Of a DNA stretch of 16,725 nucleotides, positions 7,840 through 15,700 are shown in pieces (position 1 is the first letter of the stretch; every line of letters begins with the position of its first letter). This stretch comes from Bacteroidota bacterium (GTDB taxonomy: Bacteria; Bacteroidota; Kryptoniia; Kryptoniales; JAKASW01). The notes under the pieces were generated by a model, which had not been told where the DNA came from, made no database searches, and saw only the letters and a program-made list of their open reading frames with translations. The translations under genes were made by a program, and so were the position numbers. Location of the stretch: positions 1 to 16,725 of the forward strand of contig JAJYOS010000033.1 of NCBI GenBank assembly GCA_021796055.1, given 5' to 3'.

Positions 7840-8814
7840 TTGCACAGTATAACCGTATCATTCAAGCCGGACAAGGAACAAAGGGAAGCAATTGGAAGGA
7901 TCTTCTCGGGAAACGACCTGTCGTTCCTGGTCGATTATGACGACAAGAAACGGCGAGCGGATCGGCTGGACCAGACAGAACTTCTCATAGCTTGGAATCC
8001 GACAAACGAATTCGATGACGACGATCGAAAACATCTCTACAACGTAAAGTTCGTTCAGCTTATCTCGGCGGGTTATGATCATCTGAAATTCGAAATGTTC
8101 AGTCCGGGATGCCGGATAGCAGCAAACCAGGGCGCGTACGCGTTGCCTATGGCTGAGCATGTTGTCGCAATGATTCTCGAGAGGGCCAAGAAGCTCAGGC
8201 AATATCACGACCTTCTCGCCGACGGAAAGTTCGAGCAGCGGAGAAGCGTCACGAAACAGATCACCGGTTCGACCCTCGGGGTAGTCGGATTCGGATCAAT
8301 TGGCAAAGAGGCCGCTCGAATGATGAGCCCTTTCAGTGTGAGAGTGCTCGCTATCAACACTACAGGAATGACCGATCAGCAGGTCGAGTTCTGCGGGACA
8401 CTGAAAGATCTTGATTTCGTTCTGGCGAAATCTGATTTCATAGTGCTCTCTCTTCCCTTGAACGAGGGAACTCAAGGATTGATCGGAAATCGTGAGCTTG
8501 AGATAATGAAGCCGGACGGCATACTGGTGAACGTGGCCCGCGGGGCGATAGTACAGCAGAAGGCGCTATTTGAACATCTGAAGTCACATCCGGAGTTCTC
8601 GGCGTGCATAGATGCCTGGTGGGTGGAGCCATTCAGACAAGGCAAGTTCCAAATCGACTACCCTTTCTTCGAGCTTCCAAACCTTCTCGGCTCGCCGCAC
8701 AACTCGGCAATGGTTGATGGCATCATGGTTCACGGCGTGGCCCGCGCAGCAGAGAATGCCCTTGAATTCCTCGGTAATGGCAATGTGAAAGGACTCGTGC
8801 CACGCCCCGATTAA
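7840..8814 (+). CDS. D-isomer-specific 2-hydroxyacid dehydrogenase
   Basis: NAD(P)-dependent dehydrogenase of the D-2-hydroxyacid family, 324 residues. The Rossmann motif GVVGFGSIG is at 147-155. The catalytic triad is visible: Arg234 in NVARGAIV, Glu263 in WWVEPF and His287 in GSPHNSA. The start codon is TTG: no ATG occurs until residue 86, an in-frame stop lies at 7819-7821, and GAGG sits 7 bases before the TTG. The family covers glyoxylate/hydroxypyruvate, D-lactate, phosphite and other dehydrogenases, so the substrate cannot be named. It lacks the ACT domain of the serA product farther along. It follows the thioredoxin-like gene by 65 bases and may be co-transcribed with it. Confidence 0.9.
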   Translation: MHSITVSFKPDKEQREAIGRIFSGNDLSFLVDYDDKKRRADRLDQTELLIAWNPTNEFDDDDRKHLYNVKFVQLISAGYDHLKFEMFSPGCRIAANQGAYALPMAEHVVAMILERAKKLRQYHDLLADGKFEQRRSVTKQITGSTLGVVGFGSIGKEAARMMSPFSVRVLAINTTGMTDQQVEFCGTLKDLDFVLAKSDFIVLSLPLNEGTQGLIGNRELEIMKPDGILVNVARGAIVQQKALFEHLKSHPEFSACIDAWWVEPFRQGKFQIDYPFFELPNLLGSPHNSAMVDGIMVHGVARAAENALEFLGNGNVKGLVPRPD

Positions 8815-8870
8815 CCTCCTGACTCACCAACGGGCATCTCGACCGGCTCCCGCGAGAGGATTCCAGGTCG

Positions 8871-9083
8871 CTACTTCAGCTTGAAGAATGCCACGAAGTA
8901 AAGGAGCACTATAGCCACCCCGATACCATACATAACAACCGACACTTTCTCGGCGGTTGTGGCAGTCTTCCAATCTTTAACTGGTGGAAGGATAAATGGG
9001 GCCGCGACCACGATCACAAGGAGGATCGCTATCAGCGGCGGTATCCCGAGGTCAGAGTACCATTTCAGAAGCTGGTCAATCAT
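8871..9083 (-). CDS. Small two-helix membrane protein of unknown function
   Basis: A 70-residue frame on the minus strand, between two rightward genes. I do not recognise a family. It has two strongly hydrophobic segments, residues 15-34 (LIAILLVIVVAAPFILPPV region) and 47-67 (VVMYGIGVAIVLLYFVAFF region), joined by a polar loop with KDWKTATTAEK, and ends with Lys-Leu-Lys. That hydrophobic pattern is hard to obtain from a noncoding shadow, and the opposite strand has no better candidate. The ribosome-binding site is weak (a GACGAG-like stretch about 10 bases upstream), so the start is less certain. It is convergent with the dehydrogenase that ends at 8814 and divergent from serA. Confidence 0.6.
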   Translation of the reverse strand: MIDQLLKWYSDLGIPPLIAILLVIVVAAPFILPPVKDWKTATTAEKVSVVMYGIGVAIVLLYFVAFFKLK

Positions 9084-9274
9084 GAATCAACACTCGTCAC
9101 CACAAATGACATCGCACCGACACCGCGTGTGCCCGTTTCTTTCACCGCACAACCTTCGGCCGTACTTATCGCTTCGAGTTATTATGTCGATCATTCTTGT
9201 CTTAAATTCATAAAATCCTGTCGCATTCTCAAGCACATCAAGCACACGCGTGATAATCGCTCTCCGTCATTTTA

Positions 9275-9303
9275 TTGTTATTGAACGTCACTTCGGCTAA
9301 ATT
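9275..9303 (+). promoter_or_regulatory. Candidate serA promoter
   Basis: TTGTTA (9275-9280) and TAAATT (9298-9303) are separated by 17 bases, each matching the sigma-70 consensus at 4 of 6 positions. The -10 hexamer is the same as in the hypC candidate. A start near 9310 would give a leader of about 94 bases, with the 14-bp palindrome at roughly +15 to +28. This is pattern match only. Confidence 0.35.
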
Positions 9304-9324
9304 TCCCTGCATTTTTGTATCGTT

Positions 9325-9338
9325 AGTCAGCGCTGACT
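9325..9338. promoter_or_regulatory. 14-bp perfect palindrome in the serA leader, possible operator
   Basis: AGTCAGCGCTGACT equals its own reverse complement. It lies 66 bases before the serA start and just downstream of the candidate promoter, a usual place for a repressor site. As RNA it could form only a 5-bp stem with a GCGC loop and has no T-tract, so it does not look like a terminator. The binding protein is unknown. Confidence 0.4.
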
Positions 9339-9403
9339 CGGCGGTGGATCCCAAAAGGAGCACCTGCAGTTCTTCAATTGTCAAACATCGAAAGGAACCC
9401 GAT

Positions 9404-10597
9404 ATGAAAGTACTTATTGCCGACAAGCTTTCGGAAAAAACTGTCATCGCATTGAAGACTCTCGGCATGGAGGTCACCGTAAATCCCGACCTCTCTGCCG
9501 ACGATTTGCCAGGCGTGGTTCGTGACACGGACATACTTGTCGTGCGCTCCACCAAAGTCACCCAAAAGGCAATCGACTCCGCGAAGAAGCTCTCCCTGAT
9601 TATTCGGGCCGGCGCGGGAGTAAACACAATAGATCTGGCATCGGCCAACTCTAGGGGGATATACGTATCAAACTGCCCTGGGAAAAACACAGAAGCGGTG
9701 GCCGAGCTCGCGATCGGACTGCTGATTGCCGCCGACAGACAAATCGTAAATGCCACTTCTGACATGCGAAACGGTATGTGGAAGAAAAAGGCGTACGGCA
9801 AATCCCGCGGCCTCAAGGGGCGGACACTTGGAATTATCGGGTTTGGCGCCATTGGTAAAGCGGTCGCCGCTCGCGCCATGGCACTTGAAATGAATGTCAT
9901 CGCTTGGTCGAAGAGCCTCAGCAAGGACATCGCAGACTCTTACGGTATTGGCTACGCGGCGGACATTGCATCGCTCGCTAAACTATCTGACGCTGTGAGC
10001 TTGCATACCGAATATAAACCGGAGACGCACCACCTCATTGACAAGGATTTTCTCAACGCCATGAGGAACGGCGCCATTTTCGTGAACACTTCGCGTGGCG
10101 AGGTGGTCAACACCCTCGCCCTTGTTGAAGCGATGAAGTCGAAGAATCTACGAGTCGGCCTCGACGTGTTCGAGGGTGAGCCCGCTGGCGGAGAGGCCGA
10201 ATTTACAGGTAAAGAACTCGCCAGCCTTGTAACCGCGACGCCACATATCGGCGCTTCAACCGATCAGGCATCGGAAGCCATAGCCGATGAAGTTGTGAAC
10301 ATAGTCAACTCCTATGTGACAACCGGCGTGCCTCTGAACACCGTCAACATCCGTGCTCGCTCATCCGCGACGCAGTCGCTGGTAGTGAGACACTACAACA
10401 GGGTCGGAGTTCTTGCCGGCATACTCGGAAACCTCAAGAGCAACGGCATCAATGTAGAGGAAATGACAAATATCATATTTGAAGCGTCGAAGGCAGCCTG
10501 TTGCACCCTGTTGCTCGATTCGGCACCTTCGCAGAGTGTTATCCAGGAGATGTCCAGGGATGAAAATGTCATCGAAATTGCGCTGAAACCTGTTTAA
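9404..10597 (+). CDS. serA: D-3-phosphoglycerate dehydrogenase with ACT domain
   Basis: Catalyses the first step of serine synthesis, NAD-dependent oxidation of 3-phosphoglycerate to 3-phosphohydroxypyruvate. The 397-residue product has the substrate-domain motif IRAGAGVNTID at about 67-77, the NAD motif GIIGFGAIG at 143-151, and catalytic Arg231 (NTSRGEVVN), Glu259 (FEGEP) and His281 (TPHIGAS). After residue 320 comes an ACT-type domain with HYNRVGVLAGILGNLKSNGI, the usual site of serine feedback in this family. The open frame extends upstream, but ATG 9404 has AAAGGA 7 bases before it and a canonical MKVLIADKLS start. A regulatory palindrome lies in the leader. serB and serC are not in the window, so serine synthesis genes seem dispersed. 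Assignment to serA rather than another hydroxyacid dehydrogenase rests on the RAGAGVNTID motif plus the ACT domain. Confidence 0.92.
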   Translation: MKVLIADKLSEKTVIALKTLGMEVTVNPDLSADDLPGVVRDTDILVVRSTKVTQKAIDSAKKLSLIIRAGAGVNTIDLASANSRGIYVSNCPGKNTEAVAELAIGLLIAADRQIVNATSDMRNGMWKKKAYGKSRGLKGRTLGIIGFGAIGKAVAARAMALEMNVIAWSKSLSKDIADSYGIGYAADIASLAKLSDAVSLHTEYKPETHHLIDKDFLNAMRNGAIFVNTSRGEVVNTLALVEAMKSKNLRVGLDVFEGEPAGGEAEFTGKELASLVTATPHIGASTDQASEAIADEVVNIVNSYVTTGVPLNTVNIRARSSATQSLVVRHYNRVGVLAGILGNLKSNGINVEEMTNIIFEASKAACCTLLLDSAPSQSVIQEMSRDENVIEIALKPV

Positions 10598-10680
10598 GAC
10601 GCACAACGCGCTGAGACTTTTCTGTGTTGCTATCGGAGCTCCTTAGATTAGTTATCGATACATGAGTGAGAGATCAGCAG

Positions 10681-10702
10681 CGGAACGGACGCGAACGTTC
10701 CG
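10681..10702 (+). other. Hairpin between serA and the DUF72 gene
   Basis: CGGAACG (10681-10687) and CGTTCCG (10696-10702) form a 7-bp perfect stem around an 8-base loop. No T-run follows, so it is not a canonical intrinsic terminator. It lies 34 bases before the DUF72 start and could be an operator or mRNA structure. Confidence 0.35.
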
Positions 10703-10735
10703 TAATACAAATGTTTCACAAGTCAGATTAATGCC

Positions 10736-11665
10736 ATGAAACGATCGGAAGAAATCTCAGTAGAGCGCCTGCCTCAGAAACTAAAAGAAAATCTCCGGAT
10801 AGGCACCTGTTCATGGAACTATCCTGAGTGGGAGGAAATAGGCATCTACTCGCAGAAGCAGCGAAGACATTACGATTATCTGCCGGAGTACGCCGACCAT
10901 TTCAACACGGCTGAAGTGGATCAATGGTTCTGGAGCCTCGAATCGCCAGACTCCGTTAGGCTTCCTAAACACGAAGACGTTGAAGCCTACGAGCGTCTCA
11001 CTCCGGAAGACTTCCGTTTCACTGTCAAGGCGCCGAACTCCATTACTCTGACACATTTCTACAAGCAAGCCCCCAAAGAATTCGCTGAAAAGCCAAACCC
11101 TCATTTTCTCGATACTAAACTGATGGATTCGTTCCTAGCATCTATACGAACTCTCTCGCCTAAGATAGGCGTCATAATGTTCGAGTTCGAATACCTGAAC
11201 AAGTCGAAGATGCCTTCGCAGAGCGCTTTCTTTGATTTGGTCGGCCCGTTTCTCACTTCCCTACCGAAAGATTACAGTTACGCAATTGAGATAAGGAATC
11301 AGAATTACCTTACCAAGGAATATTTTCAATTCCTGAAATCACATGACTGCGGGCACGTCTTCGTTGAAGGATACTACATGCCCCCTGTTTCTGGGTTGTT
11401 CGAGAAGTTCGGCCCCGACTCACTCACTTCGAAGAGTGTCGTATTAAGACTACTCGGCGCAGACAGGCAGGGAATTGAAAAGAAGACAAGGAAACATTGG
11501 ACAGAGATTGTCGATCCGAAGGATAAAACCATCAGTGAGATTTCGGAACTCGTACGGAAACTAATTCCGAAGAAATTCGATGTCTACGCAAACTTCAACA
11601 ACCATCTCGAAGGAAGCGCGCCGCTTTCAATTTCCAAATTCATGGATATGCTGAAGGCTGAGTAG
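10736..11665 (+). CDS. DUF72 (YecE-like) family protein
   Basis: The 309-residue product looks like the DUF72/YecE family, a TIM-barrel group whose biochemical role is unsettled. Supporting motifs in order are RIGTCSWNYPEW near residues 21-32, FNTAEVDQWFWS near 56-67, DFRFTVKAP near 92-100, a central GVIMFEFEY strand, YAIEIRNQNYL near 182-192, and a C-terminal DVYANFNNHLEGSAP near 281-295 that matches the family's Y-FNN--G-AP ending. The family's usual FNTVE-N-TFY segment is altered here to a Trp-rich version, so this may be a divergent subgroup. The ribosome-binding site is poor. The gene lies 138 bases after serA and is convergent with the DHOD-like gene. Confidence 0.8.
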   Translation: MKRSEEISVERLPQKLKENLRIGTCSWNYPEWEEIGIYSQKQRRHYDYLPEYADHFNTAEVDQWFWSLESPDSVRLPKHEDVEAYERLTPEDFRFTVKAPNSITLTHFYKQAPKEFAEKPNPHFLDTKLMDSFLASIRTLSPKIGVIMFEFEYLNKSKMPSQSAFFDLVGPFLTSLPKDYSYAIEIRNQNYLTKEYFQFLKSHDCGHVFVEGYYMPPVSGLFEKFGPDSLTSKSVVLRLLGADRQGIEKKTRKHWTEIVDPKDKTISEISELVRKLIPKKFDVYANFNNHLEGSAPLSISKFMDMLKAE

Positions 11666-11689
11666 GCTTACCCGATTCGAGTAGAAAAA

Positions 11690-11708
11690 GGGCGCCCGTA
11701 AGGCGCCC
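11690..11708. terminator. Intrinsic terminator between convergent genes
   Basis: GGGCGCC (11690-11696) and GGCGCCC (11702-11708) form a 7-bp G+C stem around a 5-base loop. On the minus strand the stem is followed by TTTTTC, a good terminator for the nifJ/DHOD-like operon. On the plus strand only CTATTC follows, so it may serve the DUF72 gene more weakly. It lies 21 bases past the DHOD-like stop and 24 past the DUF72 stop. Confidence 0.85.
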
Positions 11709-11729
11709 CTATTCATTCCTGAAGAGAAC

Positions 11730-12728
11730 TCAGATCAGAAGCTTGTAGCTGTTTAACGCTTTCACGTAGTTCGCGCGCTCGAACGCGGCGGGATCGGCCA
11801 CTGATTTCTGGCTCATGCTTCCCTTCATCTGTTCGATCGACTCGTACTCGTGCTCTTCCATCCACTTCGAAAGATCAGCTAGAACCGTCTTTATGTGTTG
11901 GGGGCCGTGTTGGAGAAGTGCCGAACACATCATCGTCACATCAGCGCCGGCCATCACGAGCTTCAAGACGTCTTCGGCCGTATGCACTCCGCTCGTGGCC
12001 GCAAGGCTTGCCTTCAGCTTACCGTACAGAATCGCGATCCATCTCATCGGCAACCTGATAGCGGAGGAGTCGCTCATCGTGACTTCAGGAACCACCTCCA
12101 GCTCGTTCACGTCAATGTCGGGCTGATAGAAGCGGTTGAACATCACGAGACCGTTCGCACCGGCTCCAATCGCGCGCTGCGCGAAATTGGCAAGGGAGCC
12201 GAAATACGGGCTCAGCTTCACGGCAAGAGGAATGCTCACGGAATCCCTCACGGCAGAAATGACGTTTATATACCTTCCCTCGACGTCGTATGAATTGAGA
12301 TGCGGGTCTGTCGGTATATAGTAGATATTCAGCTCCATCGCGTCCGCGCCGGCATCCTCAAAATGCTTGGCGTATTTGATCCAACCGCCGGAGGTTATAC
12401 CGTTGAGACTCGGGATGATGGGAATGCTGAGAGACTCCTTCGCTTTCCTGAGCAGGTCCACGTAGGAATCGGGCTCGAGGTTGTACTCTTCGGCCTTTGG
12501 AAAGTATGTCAGCGCTTCTGCGAAACTTTCGGTTCCGTAATGAAGATAGTGATCGAGTTCCTCGCTCTCATGAGCGATTTCTTCCTCAAACAATGAGTAC
12601 ATCACTATGGCCGAAGCTCCCGCGTCTTCAAGCCTTTTCATACTATCGAGGCTTCTTGAAAGCGGACTGGCCGACGGGACTATCGGGTTCTTCAGCTCTA
12701 AGCCGAGATATTTAGTTTTAAGATTCAT
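11730..12728 (-). CDS. Dihydroorotate dehydrogenase-like flavoprotein
   Basis: A 332-residue TIM-barrel protein related to class 1 dihydroorotate dehydrogenases. FMN-site features are visible: [11 protein letters not shown] at 14-24, Asn134 in [11 protein letters not shown], Lys171 in VKLSPYFG, Asn198 in VMFNRF, and a phosphate-binding end [19 protein letters not shown]. The class 1 catalytic cysteine, normally in an NxSCPN segment after the conserved Asn, is absent: the sequence reads YYIPTD. The segment SLFEEEI at 45-51 is typical of DHOD-like proteins found beside nifJ. Pyrimidine synthesis is therefore unlikely to be its role; its substrate is unknown. It starts 37 bases after the nifJ stop on the same strand, so the two are almost certainly co-transcribed. 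The ribosome-binding site is weak. Confidence 0.88.
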   Translation of the reverse strand: MNLKTKYLGLELKNPIVPSASPLSRSLDSMKRLEDAGASAIVMYSLFEEEIAHESEELDHYLHYGTESFAEALTYFPKAEEYNLEPDSYVDLLRKAKESLSIPIIPSLNGITSGGWIKYAKHFEDAGADAMELNIYYIPTDPHLNSYDVEGRYINVISAVRDSVSIPLAVKLSPYFGSLANFAQRAIGAGANGLVMFNRFYQPDIDVNELEVVPEVTMSDSSAIRLPMRWIAILYGKLKASLAATSGVHTAEDVLKLVMAGADVTMMCSALLQHGPQHIKTVLADLSKWMEEHEYESIEQMKGSMSQKSVADPAAFERANYVKALNSYKLLI

Positions 12729-12765
12729 TTCATCACTTTCGTTTTCTTCGTTTCAGACTTCAGGT

Positions 12766-15700
12766 TCAATTCATGGCCGGGGCGGTAGCAGCTTTGCCGT
12801 CACCTTCCGACTTGGATGGTTCGAATTCCTTCGAAAGTTGTTCGTACATCTTCCATCTCTGAACTATATCATCCTGAGCGAGCTCCATAAGGAATTTCAC
12901 CCTGTCGGGATGCGTCTTCTTCAGCATGTTGAACCGCGTCTCGAGTGACGTGAATTCGCCGACCGATCCCTTCGGAGCCTTCGAATCCAACTTGAACGGG
13001 TTCTTGCCTTCGTGAGCCTGCCTCGGATCAAACCTGAACAGAGGCCAGTATCCTGTATCGACTGCTACCTTCTGGTGTTGAGCTCCAAGCGACATGTCGA
13101 TGCCATGCTCGATACAGTGGGAATAAGCGATTATGATTGATGGTCCGTCGTACGATTCCGCTTCAAGGAAGGCGCGGACAGCCTGCGCGTCATTGGCGCC
13201 CATCGCCACTCGCGCCACGTAAACGTTTCCGTACATCAGCGCCATCAGGGAAAGGTCTTTCTTCCGCATCGGTTTCCCTGCCGCCGCGAACTTAGCGACC
13301 GCCGCTCGCGGGGTTGACTTGGACATTTGGCCGCCGGTATTCGAATAGACTTCCGTGTCCAGGACAAGAATATTGACATTCTTTCCCGAGGCTAGAACGT
13401 GATCGAGTCCACCGTAACCTATATCGTAGGCCCAACCGTCTCCACCGACGATCCACACGCTTCGCTTCACAAGGTTATCCGCGACATTGAGAAGTCTCCT
13501 CGCTTCGGAGGAATTCATGGAGGCTAGCTTTGACTTCAATAGCTTAACTCTCTCGCGCTGCTCGTAGATGCCGGCTTCACCTGCCTGATCGGATTCCAGG
13601 AGTTCCTTCGCCAGCTGGTCGCCAATCTGCGACGACATATTCTTGACCATCTCCCTCGCTATCTCAGTTTGCTTGTCGACGGCGAGCCTCATACCGAAGC
13701 CGAACTCCGCGTTATCTTCGAATAGGGAGTTCGACCATGCCGGGCCGCGTCCATCCTTGTTGACCGTGTAGGGAGTCGTCGGAAGATTTCCTCCGTAAAT
13801 TGACGAGCAGCCGGTCGCGTTCGCTACCAGTGTCCGGTCGCCGAAGAGCTGCGTCACAAGCTTCACGTATGGAGTCTCTCCGCAGCCGGAACACGCGCCG
13901 GAGTATTCAAAGAGTGGCTGCAGGAATTGCGAATCTTTAACGCTGTCGAGCCTTATCGTCCTGCGATCCACTTCCGGAATATTCAGGAAGAAGTCATAGT
14001 TCACTCTTTCGGCTTCCCTGAGAGGCGGCTGGGGTTTCATGTTGATAGCTTTTACCTTCGCTTCCTTCTTGCTCTTCGCGGGACAGAACTCCACGCAAAG
14101 ACCGCAGCCGGTGCAATCTTCCGGCGCGACCTGCAAGGAATATTTCATCCCCTTGTGTTCAGGACTCTTAAAGTCAACCGCCTTGAACGTCGTCGGCGCT
14201 CCGGCCATCTCCGCCGGATCAAAGACCTTCACCCGTATACTTGCGTGTGGACAAATGACTATGCACTTGTTGCACTGGATGCATATGTCCGGCTCCCACA
14301 CTGGAATTTCGAGAGCGATGTTGCGCTTTTCCCACTGAGCAGTCGCGGTCGGGAAGGTGCCGTCTATCGGCATGGCGCTAACGGGAAGAGTGTCTCCCTT
14401 CCCTTCGATCATGCGTCCGGTGATCTTCTTTACATACTCCGGGGCGCGATCCGAAACGACAGGAGGCATCTCGATGGTGCTCGACACTTTTCCGTGAACC
14501 ATTACTTCGAAAAGGTTCGCGAGTGTCTGGTCGACGGCCTCGAAATTTTGCTGGACGACCTGGTCGCCTTTGCGACCGTAAGTCTTCTTGATGGATTTCT
14601 TGATCTGTTCGATCGCCTGCTCACGCGGAAGGACCCCGGATATCGCGAAGAAGCACGTTTGCATTATCGTGTTGATCCTGCTTCCCATGTTCGTCTGACG
14701 CGCGACCTTGTAAGCGTCGATAACATAAAACTTGAGATGTTTCTCGACTATCTGTTTCTGAATCAGTCTCGGTAACTTGTCCCAAACCTTATCCGGCCCG
14801 TAAATACTGTTGAGGAGAAACACACTTCCCGGAGCGGCCTTTTCGAGGACATCGAACTTTTCGACGAAGAACCACTGGTGGCACGCAACAAAATTCGCCT
14901 GGTTGATCAGATAGGTAGAATGGATCGGTTTCGGACCGAAACGAAGATGAGACACCGTCTGGGATCCCGATTTCTTCGAATCATAGACAAAATAACCCTG
15001 GGCGTAGAATTCTGTTTCGCCACCGATAATCTTGATGGAGTTTTTATTTGCGCCGACGGTACCATCCGCACCGAGGCCGTAGAACATCGCGCGAACCACT
15101 TCCGGCGGTTCAATATCGAACGATGGATCGTAGTCGAGGCTCGTATTCGTCACGTCGTCCACGATACCGACAGTGAAGTGATTCTTCGGTTTCTCCTTCT
15201 TCATTTCGTCGAAGACCGCCTTCACCATAGCCGGAGTAAATTCTTTGGATGACAGTCCGTATCTTCCGCCGATAATGCGCGGTTCGCTCTTAAGCGCGAG
15301 CTTCCCGGAAGCTCTGGACTCCGCGATAGCGGTCACGACATCAGAATAAAGCGGCTCACCTGTCGCGCCGGGCTCTTTCGTTCTGTCGAGGACGGCGATT
15401 TCTTTCGCTGTCTTCGGAAGAGAGTCGATGAACGACTCGATGGAGAACGGTCTGAAGAGCCTTACCTTCACGACCCCGACCTTCTCTCCTTTTGACGTGA
15501 GATACTCGACGGTTTCGTGAACTGCTTCGGCGCCGGAACCCATTATAATTATGACACGCTCCGCGTCCTGCGCGCCGACATACTGGAACAGCTTATACTC
15601 ACGTCCGGTTACATTCGCGAACCGATTCATAACGGACTGCACAATTGCAGGGCAAGCCTCATAAAACTTATTTACGGTCTCACGAGCCTGAAAGAACACA

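Larger units (their letters stand above)
9084..9403. other. Intergenic region between the small membrane protein gene and serA
   Basis: About 320 bases without a supported gene; the long frame in phase with serA starts at an upstream codon and has no family content before 9404. The region holds the candidate serA promoter (9275-9303), a perfect 14-bp palindrome (9325-9338), and a short direct repeat of CAAGCACA at 9230-9237 and 9239-9246 followed by CACGCGTG. It must also carry the leftward promoter of the small membrane protein gene, which I could not place. Confidence 0.6.

Noticed and set aside
8959..9213. 84-codon plus-strand frame opposite the small membrane protein
   Set aside because: No hydrophobic or domain pattern; the minus-strand frame with two clear membrane helices explains the same DNA better.
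9238..9930. 230-codon minus-strand frame
   Set aside because: Antisense to serA and its leader; no family features.
13927..14775. 282-codon plus-strand frame
   Set aside because: Antisense to nifJ across its ferredoxin-like domain; no recognisable motif.
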